DNA of 64,000 nt, taken from contig NZ_CP095481.1 of NCBI RefSeq assembly GCF_023023025.1, positions 8,693,001 to 8,757,000 on the forward strand. Direction: 5' to 3'. The stretch comes from Amycolatopsis sp. WQ 127309. GTDB lineage: Bacteria > Actinomycetota > Actinomycetes > Mycobacteriales > Pseudonocardiaceae. Shown here piece by piece: positions 34,001 to 42,400 of this stretch (position 1 is the stretch's first letter; each line of letters begins with the position of its first letter). Made by a program: the position numbers and the translations under genes. The notes below the pieces were generated by a model, which saw only the letters and a program-made list of their open reading frames with translations, had not been told where the DNA came from and did not search any database.

Positions 34001-36465
34001 GGGCACGGGTTTCCGCGCTGGTCCAGGACGTAGATCCGCAGGTTGCGGATCGGTGCGCCGATGGGCACCGACGCGACGTCGGCCAGCGCCTCGGGCGTGC
34101 AGTGCCACGCCGTGACGTCGATCGCGGCCTCGGTCGGGCCGTAGAGGTTGTGGAGTTCGCAGTGCGGCAGCCGGGTGGTGAACTCCCGGGCCGTGACCAG
34201 GGGCAGTTCCTCACCGCTGCAGACCACGCGGCGCAACGACGTCACCGAGTCGATCTCCGGCTCCGCGAGGAACAGGGTCAGCATCGACGGTACGAAGTGG
34301 GCCGTGGTGATCCGCTCGGAGACCAGCAGGTCACGCAGGTAGGCCGCGTCCTTGTGGCCGCCCGGCTCGGCCAGCACCAGCCGGGCGCCGGTGCTGAGCG
34401 GCCAGAAGAACTCCCACACGGAGACGTCGAAGCTCGCCGGGGTCTTCTGCAGGACCGCGTCCGTGCCGTCGAGGCCGTAGGCGCGGTGCATCCAGTCGAG
34501 GCGGTTGACGATGCCGCGGTGGCCGTTCGGCACGCCCTTCGGCCGTCCGGTGGAGCCCGAGGTGTAGATGACGTACGCCGGATCGTCCGGCCCGGCCGGG
34601 GTGTCCAGTGTGGACTCGGGCCCGGTCAGGTCGTCGAGGACGACGACGGTCGCGTCGCCCGGCGGCAGGGTGTCGCGCAGCGCGGCCTGGGTGAGGACCA
34701 CCGGCGCGGCCGCGTCGTCGAGCATGAACGCGAGCCGGTCGGCCGGGTACTCCGGATCCAGCGGGACGTACGCGCCGCCCGCCTTCAGCACCCCCAGCAG
34801 GCCGGTGACCAGTTCGAACGATCGGTTCGCGAAGACGCCGACCAGCGTGCCCGGGCCGACACTCAGCTCACGCAGGCGGTGCGCGACGCGGTTGGCGCGG
34901 GCGTCCAGTTCCCGGTAGGACAGGGACTCGCCGCGGAACGTCAGCGCGGGCGCGTCCGGGGTGCGGGCGACCTGGGCCTCGACCAGGCCGTGGAGCGTGC
35001 CCGGCGGGATCTCCCCCGCCGTGTCGTTCCAGCGGTTCAGCACCAGGTCCCGCTGGTCGCCCAGGAGGTCCAGTTCGGACACCGCCCGCGTCGGGTCGGC
35101 GACGATCGAGCGCAGCAGCGTCACCAGGCGGTCGGCCATCCCGGCGACGGTCACCGCGTCGAACAGCGCGGTGTTGTGGATGAACTTGCCGATCAGGCCG
35201 GACTCGATCTCGATCGCGTGGAACTCGAAGTCGAACCGGGTGGCGGGCAGGTCCATCGGCAGCCAGCGGAAGTCCACTTCGGACTCACCCGCCGCGGCCA
35301 TCCGGCCCATCTCGTAGTTCTGCAGCGCGAACATCGCCTGGAACACCGGCGAGCGGCTGACGTCCCGGGGTACGCCCAGGGCGTTGACCAGGCGTTCGAA
35401 GGGGACGTCGGCGTGGTCGAACGCGTCGAGCACGTGCCGTCGGGTCCGGTCCAGCAGCTCGGTGAAGCTCGGGTCGCCGGCCAGCTGGGCGCGCAGCGGC
35501 AGCATGTTGATGAACATGCCGACGACACCTTCCAGCTCGGGCAGCCCGCGCCCGGCCGACGACGACCCGACGGCGAAGTCCTCTTGCCCGGAGTACCGCG
35601 ACAGCAGCAGCTGGTAAGCCGCGAGGAGCGTCATGAAGAGCGTGACGCCGTGTTCGCGGCTCAGCTCGCCGAGCGCCCGGGCGAGGTCCTGCTCGACGAA
35701 GAACTCGTGGATGGCACCGTCGAACGTCTGGGTCGCCGGGCGCGGCCGGTCCGTCGGCAGCTCCAGGGGTTCGACGCCGCGGAGGGTGTCCTGCCAGTGG
35801 TCCAGCTGCCGGTCGAGTTCGGTGCCGGTGAGCGTCCGGCGTTGCCAGTGCGCGAAGTCGCCGTAGCCGATGGTCAGCGCGGGCAGGCCGGCGGCGGTGC
35901 CGTGGTAGTGCGCGGCGAGGTCGCGCAGCAGCAGGTCGACCGACCAGCCGTCGCCGACGATGTGGTGCGTGCAGACGGCGAGGAGGTGCTCGTCGTCGGC
36001 GATCCGGACGAGGGTGGCGCGCAGCAGCGGGCCGTCGACCAGGTCGAACGGCTCGGCCGCGGCGGCGTCGACTGCGGCCCGCGCGGCTTCCTCGTCACCG
36101 GCGTCCACCAAGGACAGCGGCACGGTGGCGACCGGTTCGAGGCGGACGGATGGCTGCCCGTCCTCCCCCGCCGGGAACCGCATCCGCAGCGACTCGTGCC
36201 GGACCGGGAGGGCGTCGAGGGCGGCCTGCAGCTGCCGCTGATCGACGCGGCCGGTGAGGCGGATCGGGACCGGGATGTTGTACGACGTGGTCCCGGGCGC
36301 GAACTGCTCCATGAACCAGACGCGTTCCTGCTGGTAGGACAGCGGGACGGGGTCGCCGTCCGGGCGCGGGGTGATGGTCGCGGCCGGTTCGGCGCGCCGG
36401 CGCAGCCGTCGTTCCAGCAGGGCCCGGCGCGCGGCGGCGCTGCCGGTCTCGTCGATCGTCGTCAC
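31066..36465 (-). CDS. NRPS C-A-PCP-TE fused to an MFS exporter
   Basis: The protein has 1799 residues in one uninterrupted frame; GTG 36465 overlaps the preceding stop. Domains: C (~40-460; H167-H-I-V-G-D172-G, active form); A (~485-970), whose specificity residues D680, V681, W684, H723, V748, S750, L774, I782, D783 and K968 read DVWHVSLIDK, the serine code; PCP (~995-1060, Ser1024 in LGGHSML); TE (~1080-1310), with GHCGVG placing Cys1154 at the nucleophile, plus Asp1269 and His1299. Residues ~1357-1785 form about 12 membrane helices of an MFS exporter (DRGDRRKIM loop). It should load Ser, join it to the upstream chain, release the product and export it. Both the fusion and the Cys nucleophile are unusual. 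Confidence 0.88.
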   Translation of the reverse strand: MTTIDETGSAAARRALLERRLRRRAEPAATITPRPDGDPVPLSYQQERVWFMEQFAPGTTSYNIPVPIRLTGRVDQRQLQAALDALPVRHESLRMRFPAGEDGQPSVRLEPVATVPLSLVDAGDEEAARAAVDAAAAEPFDLVDGPLLRATLVRIADDEHLLAVCTHHIVGDGWSVDLLLRDLAAHYHGTAAGLPALTIGYGDFAHWQRRTLTGTELDRQLDHWQDTLRGVEPLELPTDRPRPATQTFDGAIHEFFVEQDLARALGELSREHGVTLFMTLLAAYQLLLSRYSGQEDFAVGSSSAGRGLPELEGVVGMFINMLPLRAQLAGDPSFTELLDRTRRHVLDAFDHADVPFERLVNALGVPRDVSRSPVFQAMFALQNYEMGRMAAAGESEVDFRWLPMDLPATRFDFEFHAIEIESGLIGKFIHNTALFDAVTVAGMADRLVTLLRSIVADPTRAVSELDLLGDQRDLVLNRWNDTAGEIPPGTLHGLVEAQVARTPDAPALTFRGESLSYRELDARANRVAHRLRELSVGPGTLVGVFANRSFELVTGLLGVLKAGGAYVPLDPEYPADRLAFMLDDAAAPVVLTQAALRDTLPPGDATVVVLDDLTGPESTLDTPAGPDDPAYVIYTSGSTGRPKGVPNGHRGIVNRLDWMHRAYGLDGTDAVLQKTPASFDVSVWEFFWPLSTGARLVLAEPGGHKDAAYLRDLLVSERITTAHFVPSMLTLFLAEPEIDSVTSLRRVVCSGEELPLVTAREFTTRLPHCELHNLYGPTEAAIDVTAWHCTPEALADVASVPIGAPIRNLRIYVLDQRGNPCPVGVPGELHIAGVGLALGYHNRPELTAEKFVPDPFHSGRMYRTGDLAHWRPDGTIAFLGRIDHQVKLRGLRIELGEIETALREQDGVRDAVVLVREDTPGDKRLVGYVVGDADAGALRTALKLTLPDYMVPPSFVTLDELPLTPNGKLDRKALPAPVASRDASTELVAPSTPLEILLADIWRDVLKVDELGVDDDFFDLGGHSMLATQVVARIAKAGHQAGVMDLFQHRTIRELAAFLDGDRDDSGHLLYELTKPVKQRTLTYVCFPYGGGSAIVYQPLADALPAGYSLYSVAIPGHDVGLAEEAVPFDELVERLADEVLERIDGPLAIYGHCGVGNALAVGVARRLEERGRELEVVHIGAIFPFARIKGAVGTLRTKLEKLRSNRYYADWLKGMGVDTEELDPDQADRIISNMRADSRAAEEYFSGLLDARVAKLRAPIIAVVGSEDPVTDYYAERYREWEFLTDRTALVVLDQAGHFFLRYRADELAEIITRVHPALDDPGELHVAKRGEDAGWAVHDTHTADVDEKPVVPPSMARFVTVTIGQLVSSTGSALTSFAVPIWLYTRTGSVTDLGLLWALALMCGVLILPVAGALVDRGDRRKIMIAASAIAGLIQLALALLLVADNLQLWFIYVLIPLGSVAGSLQRIAYQSSVAQLVPKQYLGHAMGLAQLSNGFAQLLMPVIAAGLLAAIQLSGILVLDMVSYAFAIVSLLFVRFPDLLGWRPREPLLTAIAGGLKYSWNHRGFRTMLLYFALANVFLAPALVLVSPLVLSFGTVTDVAQVALAEAVGAVAGGIGMALWGGPRKRRMVGVLVGNVGIALGCLVMGLRPSLIVVAAGVFLLAAAMAVSQGIYATLVQVKVPQRYHGRVFAINQTITWSTLPIGFAVLAPLAVGWFSPLLAPGGALTGSVGSILGTGEGRGVGLVYVVYALILLLINVGGFAVKLLRRFDTEVPDSLPDDLVGAQVRERKLAGKEAA

Positions 36466-39440
36466 GCCTGCTCGCTTTCGGCCAGCTGGGCCTGGACCTC
36501 TTCGTCGCTGAGCTGGTCGAGGTCTTCTTCCAGCCGCCGCTGGACCTCGGCCGCGAGCCCCGCCACCGTGGTGAACGAGAAGAGCCCGCGCACCGGCAGT
36601 TCGACGCCGACCTGCTTGCGGATCCGGGCCATCGCGCGGATGGCCAGGAGGGAGTTACCGCCGTGGGCGAAGAAGTCGTCGTGCACACCGAGCTTCTCGA
36701 CGCCCAGGAGTTCACCGAGCACCTCGGCGACCAGTTCCTCGGCCGCGGTGCTCGGGGCGACGTACTCCGTCTCCGCGCCGAGCTGGGGATCGGGCAGCGC
36801 GGCGCGGTCGAGCTTGCCGCTGGCCGCGACCGGCAGGGCGTCCAGCGTGACGAACAGCGTGGGCACCAGGTACTCCGGCAGGCTCTTGCGGAGTGTGTCC
36901 GCTGCGCCTTCGGCAGTGCCGACGACGTACCCGACGAGGGTGCCTTCGCGGACGGCGACGGCCGCGTCCCGGACGTCCGGCAGTTCCCGGAGCGCGGTTT
37001 CGACTTCGCCGGGCTCGATGCGGTAGCCGCGCAGCTTGACCTGGTCGTCGGTGCGGCCGAGGTACTCGAGGGTGCCGTCGCGGCGCCAGCGGGCGAGGTC
37101 GCCGGTGTTGTACATCCGGCCGAACGGGCCGTCGGGGAAGCGTTCCGCGGTCAGCTCGGGCAGGCCGAGGTAGCCGTCGGCGAGCTGGGCACCAGCCAGG
37201 TGGAGCCGGCCCGCGACACCCGGCGGGACCGGCCGCAGCCGGTCGTCGAGGACGTAGACGCGGGTGCCGGGGATCGGGCGGCCGATCGGCACCGGGCCGT
37301 CGACCGGACCGTCGAGCCGGTGGGCGACGCAGCCGACAGTGGCCTCGGTCGGCCCGTACTCGTTGGTGACGGTCGCGGCGAACTGCCGCACGACCTCGCC
37401 CATCAGCGCCTCGCCGCCGAGGACCAGGTCACCGGTGGGGTACGACTCCTCCGGCAGCACGGCGAGGTGCGTCGGCGTCGCCTTGACGAAGTCCGGCCGC
37501 CCGGAGTCCACAATGGACCCACCGGCGGTGAGCGGGCCGAGCAGCGTCGTCACGGTCAGGTCGAACGACGCCGACGTGTGCAGCAGCGCCCGGCCGCTCA
37601 GGCTCGGGTACGCCTCGCGTGCCCAGGCCAGGTAGGTGGCCAGGGCGCGGTGCCCGACCTCGACGCCCTTGGGACGGCCGGTCGAGCCGGACGTGTAGAT
37701 GACGTAGGCGATGCCGTCCGGCGCGGGTGGGTTCTCCGTGGACGAGTCCGCCCACACCGCCGGGTCGCTCAGGTCCAGGGTCTCGGCGTCGAGGGTGACG
37801 CCGCTGGTGAGCACCACGCGGGCCCCGGCGTCGGCCAGGACCAGAGCCTGCCGCGGGGCCGGGTTGGCCGGGTCGAGCGGGACGTAGGCGGCGCCGCTCT
37901 TCAGCGCACCCACGATGCCCACGACCAGGTCGGCCGAGTTCGGCGCGCACACGCCGACCACACCACCGGCGCCGAGGCGGTGCGCGACGCGGTTGGCCCG
38001 CTCGTTCAGCTCGGCGTACGTCAGGCGCACGCCGCCCAGGTCGACCGCCACCGCGTCCGGGGTCTGCGTCACCTGCTCCTCGAAGCGGGTGACGACCAGC
38101 GGAGCGTCCGAAGTGGACGTTCCACTCCACTCCAGCACCTGGGCGCGCTCGGCGTCCGAAAGCAGCGGGAGATCCGCCACCGGCGTCGCGGGGTCCTCGA
38201 CCGCTGCCGAGAGCAGGCCCAGGAACCGGGCCACCATGGACTCGGCCGTGGCCCGGTCGAACAGGTCGGTGCGGTAGAGCAGGCGGCCGTCGACCGCGGT
38301 GAGGTCGATCGCGACGTCGTCCTTGGCCGTGGCGTAGCGGACCGGCTCGATGCCCGAGTCGGGGATGAAGTTGAAGCCGATCTGGTAGAGCGCCTGTACC
38401 GCCGGGTCACGCTCCGGGCGGACCGCGTCCGCGACCAGCTGGAACGGCACCCGGCCGTGCTCGATCGCGTCCAGCACCGCCGTACGGACCCGGCCGACCA
38501 GGTCGGCGAACGACGGGTCACCACCGAGGTCGACGCGGATGGCCAGCTGGTTGACGAACATCCCGATCAGCGGCGCCAGCTCCGGCAGGTCGCGCCCGGC
38601 GACCGGCACCCCGACGACGACGTCGTCCTGGCCGGACAGCCGGGACAGCAGCGCGGTGTACCCGGCCAGCAGCACCATGAACGGTGACGCCGACAGCTCG
38701 CGGCCGACCATGCCGGCCTTCTCGAGCAGGCCGTCGGGCAGGTCGAAGTCGACCTGGTCGCCGGCGAACCCGAACTCGGCGGGCCGCGGCCGGTCGGTGG
38801 GCAGGCTGTGCACGGGCGGGAGCCCGGCCAGCCGCTCGCGCCAGTACTCCAGCTGGGCGCGCACCAGCGGCAGCTGGCCGCGCTGCCACGCCGAGTAGTC
38901 CGGGTACTGGATGGCGAGGTCGGGCAGCTTCGGCAGCCGCCCCTCGGCGACGGCGTCGCAGGCCTCGTTCAGCTCGCTCGACAGCACCGGCACGGATCCG
39001 GCATCGAACACCGTGTGGTGCACGACGAAGGTGAGCAGCCAGTCGGTGTCGGCCAGGCGGCACAGCTGGGCCCGCCACGGCGGCGCGGCGTCCAGGGGGA
39101 TCGGGCGGCGGGCGATCGCCTGGGCCAGCTCGGCCGCACGCGCCTCCCGCGCGTCGGCCGGGAGGTCACGCAGGTCGTGCACCTCCGGCTCGATCGGCAC
39201 GTGCTCGTGCACGACCTGGACGAGCGCGCCGTCTGCCATCCGGAACGCGGTGCGCAGTGCCTCGTGCCGGCCGACGATCACGCCGATCGCGGCCCGCCAC
39301 TGCGACTCGGTGAGCGGCAGGTCCTGCCGCACCTGGCACGGCAGGTTGTACACCGGCGAGGCGGGGTCGAGCTGGTTCGACAGCCAGATCCGCTCCTGCC
39401 CGAACGAGGCCGGGAACGTCCATTCCTTCGTGTCGGTCAT
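36462..39440 (-). CDS. NRPS module C-A-PCP (Asn, or Asp, specific)
   Basis: The protein has 992 residues; ATG 39440 follows AGGAGAC. The C domain (~8-430) has H141-H-T-V-F-D146-A147, so the Gly after the Asp of HHxxxDG is Ala. In the A domain (~450-870) the specificity positions D627, L628, T631, K653, V673, G675, E694, V702, G703 and the A10 Lys give DLTKVGEVGK. This is nearest the Asn code (DLTKLGEVGK) and next the Asp code (DLTKVGHIGK). The PCP has Ser930 in HGGNSLLAI. There is no epimerisation domain. It takes the chain from the PKS ACP and adds Asn; its stop overlaps the start of the Ser module gene. Confidence 0.88.
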   Translation of the reverse strand: MTDTKEWTFPASFGQERIWLSNQLDPASPVYNLPCQVRQDLPLTESQWRAAIGVIVGRHEALRTAFRMADGALVQVVHEHVPIEPEVHDLRDLPADAREARAAELAQAIARRPIPLDAAPPWRAQLCRLADTDWLLTFVVHHTVFDAGSVPVLSSELNEACDAVAEGRLPKLPDLAIQYPDYSAWQRGQLPLVRAQLEYWRERLAGLPPVHSLPTDRPRPAEFGFAGDQVDFDLPDGLLEKAGMVGRELSASPFMVLLAGYTALLSRLSGQDDVVVGVPVAGRDLPELAPLIGMFVNQLAIRVDLGGDPSFADLVGRVRTAVLDAIEHGRVPFQLVADAVRPERDPAVQALYQIGFNFIPDSGIEPVRYATAKDDVAIDLTAVDGRLLYRTDLFDRATAESMVARFLGLLSAAVEDPATPVADLPLLSDAERAQVLEWSGTSTSDAPLVVTRFEEQVTQTPDAVAVDLGGVRLTYAELNERANRVAHRLGAGGVVGVCAPNSADLVVGIVGALKSGAAYVPLDPANPAPRQALVLADAGARVVLTSGVTLDAETLDLSDPAVWADSSTENPPAPDGIAYVIYTSGSTGRPKGVEVGHRALATYLAWAREAYPSLSGRALLHTSASFDLTVTTLLGPLTAGGSIVDSGRPDFVKATPTHLAVLPEESYPTGDLVLGGEALMGEVVRQFAATVTNEYGPTEATVGCVAHRLDGPVDGPVPIGRPIPGTRVYVLDDRLRPVPPGVAGRLHLAGAQLADGYLGLPELTAERFPDGPFGRMYNTGDLARWRRDGTLEYLGRTDDQVKLRGYRIEPGEVETALRELPDVRDAAVAVREGTLVGYVVGTAEGAADTLRKSLPEYLVPTLFVTLDALPVAASGKLDRAALPDPQLGAETEYVAPSTAAEELVAEVLGELLGVEKLGVHDDFFAHGGNSLLAIRAMARIRKQVGVELPVRGLFSFTTVAGLAAEVQRRLEEDLDQLSDEEVQAQLAESEQA

Positions 39441-39450
39441 GTCTCCTGCT

Positions 39451-42400
39451 TCAGCGCTCGAGCTTGGGGATGGTGGTGGCGGCGGGTTCTTCGGCCGGAA
39501 CAGCGTCGGCACGCAGTTCCTCGATCCGCTCGACGAGGGTGGCCACCGTGGAGGATTCGAACAGCGTCTTCATCGCCAGCCGGGCGCCGGTGGTCTTGCG
39601 GACCTGGGCGATGAGCTGAATGGCGACCAGTGAGTTGCCGCCGAGGGCGAAGAAGTCGTCGTGGACGCCGATGCGCTCGACGCCGAGGACTTCGGCCCAC
39701 TGCCGGGCGATCTCCGCTTCGAGGTCGGTGCGCGGAGCGACGTAGTCGTCCTGGGCCGGCGGCGTGGCGGCTTCCACGACGTCGTCGGTCTCCACCAGCG
39801 CTTCGGCGGTGACCCGGCGGTCGAAGAGGTCCCGCACCGGGCGGGTGCTGATGACGACCTGACCACCCAGCCCCGGCGTCAGCGCCCGCAGGAACGCCTC
39901 GGCGCCGTCGACCGGCCGGATCCCGGACGACGTCGCCGCGACCGCGGAAGGCTTCTTGGCGAGCCCGCCGCTGACGGCGTTCTCGTCGACCTGGCGCAGC
40001 ACGAAGTCCTCGATCTCGGCCACCACGCGGCCGTCGTCCGCGCACAGCGTCAGGTCGGCGGCGATCACCTGGTCTCCACCGGCGTCGCGGTAGCGCAGGT
40101 GGCTGTGGAAGCTCGCCGGGAGGACGTCGTGCACGACCACCCGGCCGTAGCTCATCGGCAGGTAGGTGCCGCTGCCCCGGCCGCGGCCGAACGCCGTCGC
40201 GATGTCGAGCAGCGCCGGGTGCAGGCCCCAGCCGGTGTCGCCCGCCGCCGCGTCCGGCGCGACGATCGACGCGAGTTCCTCGTGGTCGCCGAGGTGGTGG
40301 GTCCGCAGTGCGGCCCAGCGTGGACCGAAGGTGACCATGCTGGTCCGGCCGGTGCCGAAGCCCTTGCCGTCGTCGAGCACCTCGGTCCGGCTCCGGACGG
40401 CGTCGAGGTCCACAGTGGACACCTTCGGCGCCGGGACCCAGCCCGCGGAGCCGCGGACGTGCGTCTTGGTCACGCCCGCCAGGCGGCTGGTCACGGTGAA
40501 CCCGTCACCGTCGAAGCCGACGCGGTACTCGGCGACCGAACCTTCCGGCACCGAGAACGGTTCCAGGAACGCGACGTCCCGCAGTTCGACGACGTGACCG
40601 TCGGCGGGCTTCGGCAGCGCCGCTTCGACCGCGGCCCGGACGGTCTCCAGGTGCCCGGTCCCGGGCACCACCGGCACACCGGCGATCCGGTGCTCGTCGA
40701 GCAGCCAGTGCCCGGTCGCCGAGACGAGCCCGTGAACGCCGCCCGCGGAGCGCGTGGTCAGGACCGGGTGCGCGACCGGGCCGTCCGCACGCTCGCGCGT
40801 CGACCGGATCGAGGACGGTGCTTCGACTTCGGCGGCCATGCCGACCTCGTCCCAGCCGCCCCAGTCGTGCGCGACGACCCGGGCCTGCCAGCCGTGGTCG
40901 CCACGGGCGTAGGCGTCGAGGAAGTTGTTGGCCGCGCAATAGTCGACCTGCCCGAAGTCCCCGGACACCGAGGTGACCGACGAGCACAGCGCGACGAAGT
41001 CCATCGGCAGGTCCGAGAACGCCTCGGCCAGCGCGAGGGTGCCGCCGATCTTCGGCGCGAGCACGGCTTCGGCGGCCGAACGCTCCTTCACCTCGGCGAC
41101 GCCACCGCCGGGCAGCCCCGCCGCGTGGACGATGCCGTCGAGGCCGCCGAACTCGCGCTCGGCCAGCTCCCGGACCTCCCGCAGCCGTGCCGGGTCGGTG
41201 ACGTCGGCGGCGAGCACGTGCACCACCGCGCCGGCCGCCTCCATCCGCCGGACGGCGAGCATCGCGCGTCCGAGCCGGTCGGTGCCGCCCTGAGCGGCCA
41301 GGTGCGCGTCCCACTCCTCACGCGGCGGCAAGCCGTTGCGGGACAGCAGGATGAGCTTTGCCCGGACGCGCAGGGCGAAGTCCTCGGCGAGGGTGATGCC
41401 GATGCCACCGGTGCCGCCGGTGATCAGGTAGCGGCCGCCGGCCCGCAGGACCGGCGTCTCGGCTTCGGGCAGCGTGAGCTGCGTGTGGTCGAGCACCCAG
41501 CGGCGGCCGCGGCGCAGCGCGACCTCGGCGTGGGCGTCCGCCGGCGCGGACAACTCGGCGACGATCTCGGGCGACAGCGTCTCGACGTCGATCCGGCGCA
41601 CGACCGTGCCGGGCTGTTCCAGGGGCAGCACGCGGGCGATCCCGGCGAGCGTCGCGTGGTCGGGGCGGGTCAGGTCGGTGCCGGTGACGTCGGCGGTGCC
41701 GGTGCTGAGCACGTCGATCCGCAGCGGCTCGGCCCACGCCTGGACGAGGCTGAGCACGCTGAAGAACCCGCGCTCCTGGGCCGCCATCCCGGTCTCGGTG
41801 CCGCCCAGCGCCCACGCGTGCACGACCCGCTCGGGCCGGGTGCCGAGCGCGGCGACCAGGTCGTCGTAGTCGGCGCGCTCCCCCGGCCGGACCGTGAACC
41901 CGCCGTCGACGGCGGCGAACCGCGCACCCGGCCGGACCTCGGTGACCGCGACACCGGCGTCGCGCAGCAGCCCGGGCACGACGTCGTCGTCGACGAACGC
42001 CAGGCAGGACGCGAACGCCTCGCGCCGCACTTCCGGCCCGGCCTGCCGCCACGACGGCACGGCGAACCACTCTTCGAGCGGCAACGGCCCGCTCGGCTTC
42101 ACCGGCTCCGTGGTCGTCCCGGCGGGATCCGGATCGACCCAGTACCGCTTGCGCGCGTAGGGATAGCCGGGCAGCGGCACGCGCTGTCCGGACGTCACCG
42201 CTTCCAGCGTCAGCCCGTGTGTCCACAGGAGACCGGCGGCCGCGTACAGCGTTTCGACGTCGCCCTCGCGGTCGGTGAGGCCCGGCAGGCTCGGCTGCGG
42301 CGCGGGCAGGCCCTTCGGCACCTGGCCGCGAGCGAGCCCGGACAACTGGTGGCCCGGGCCGCACTCGACCAGGGCCCACCGCTCGCCGCCGGCGAACAGC

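Noticed and set aside
33895..37026. Long plus-strand frame opposite the Ser- and Asn-module genes
   Set aside because: No recognisable motif, no ribosome site, and it is fully antisense to well-supported NRPS domains.
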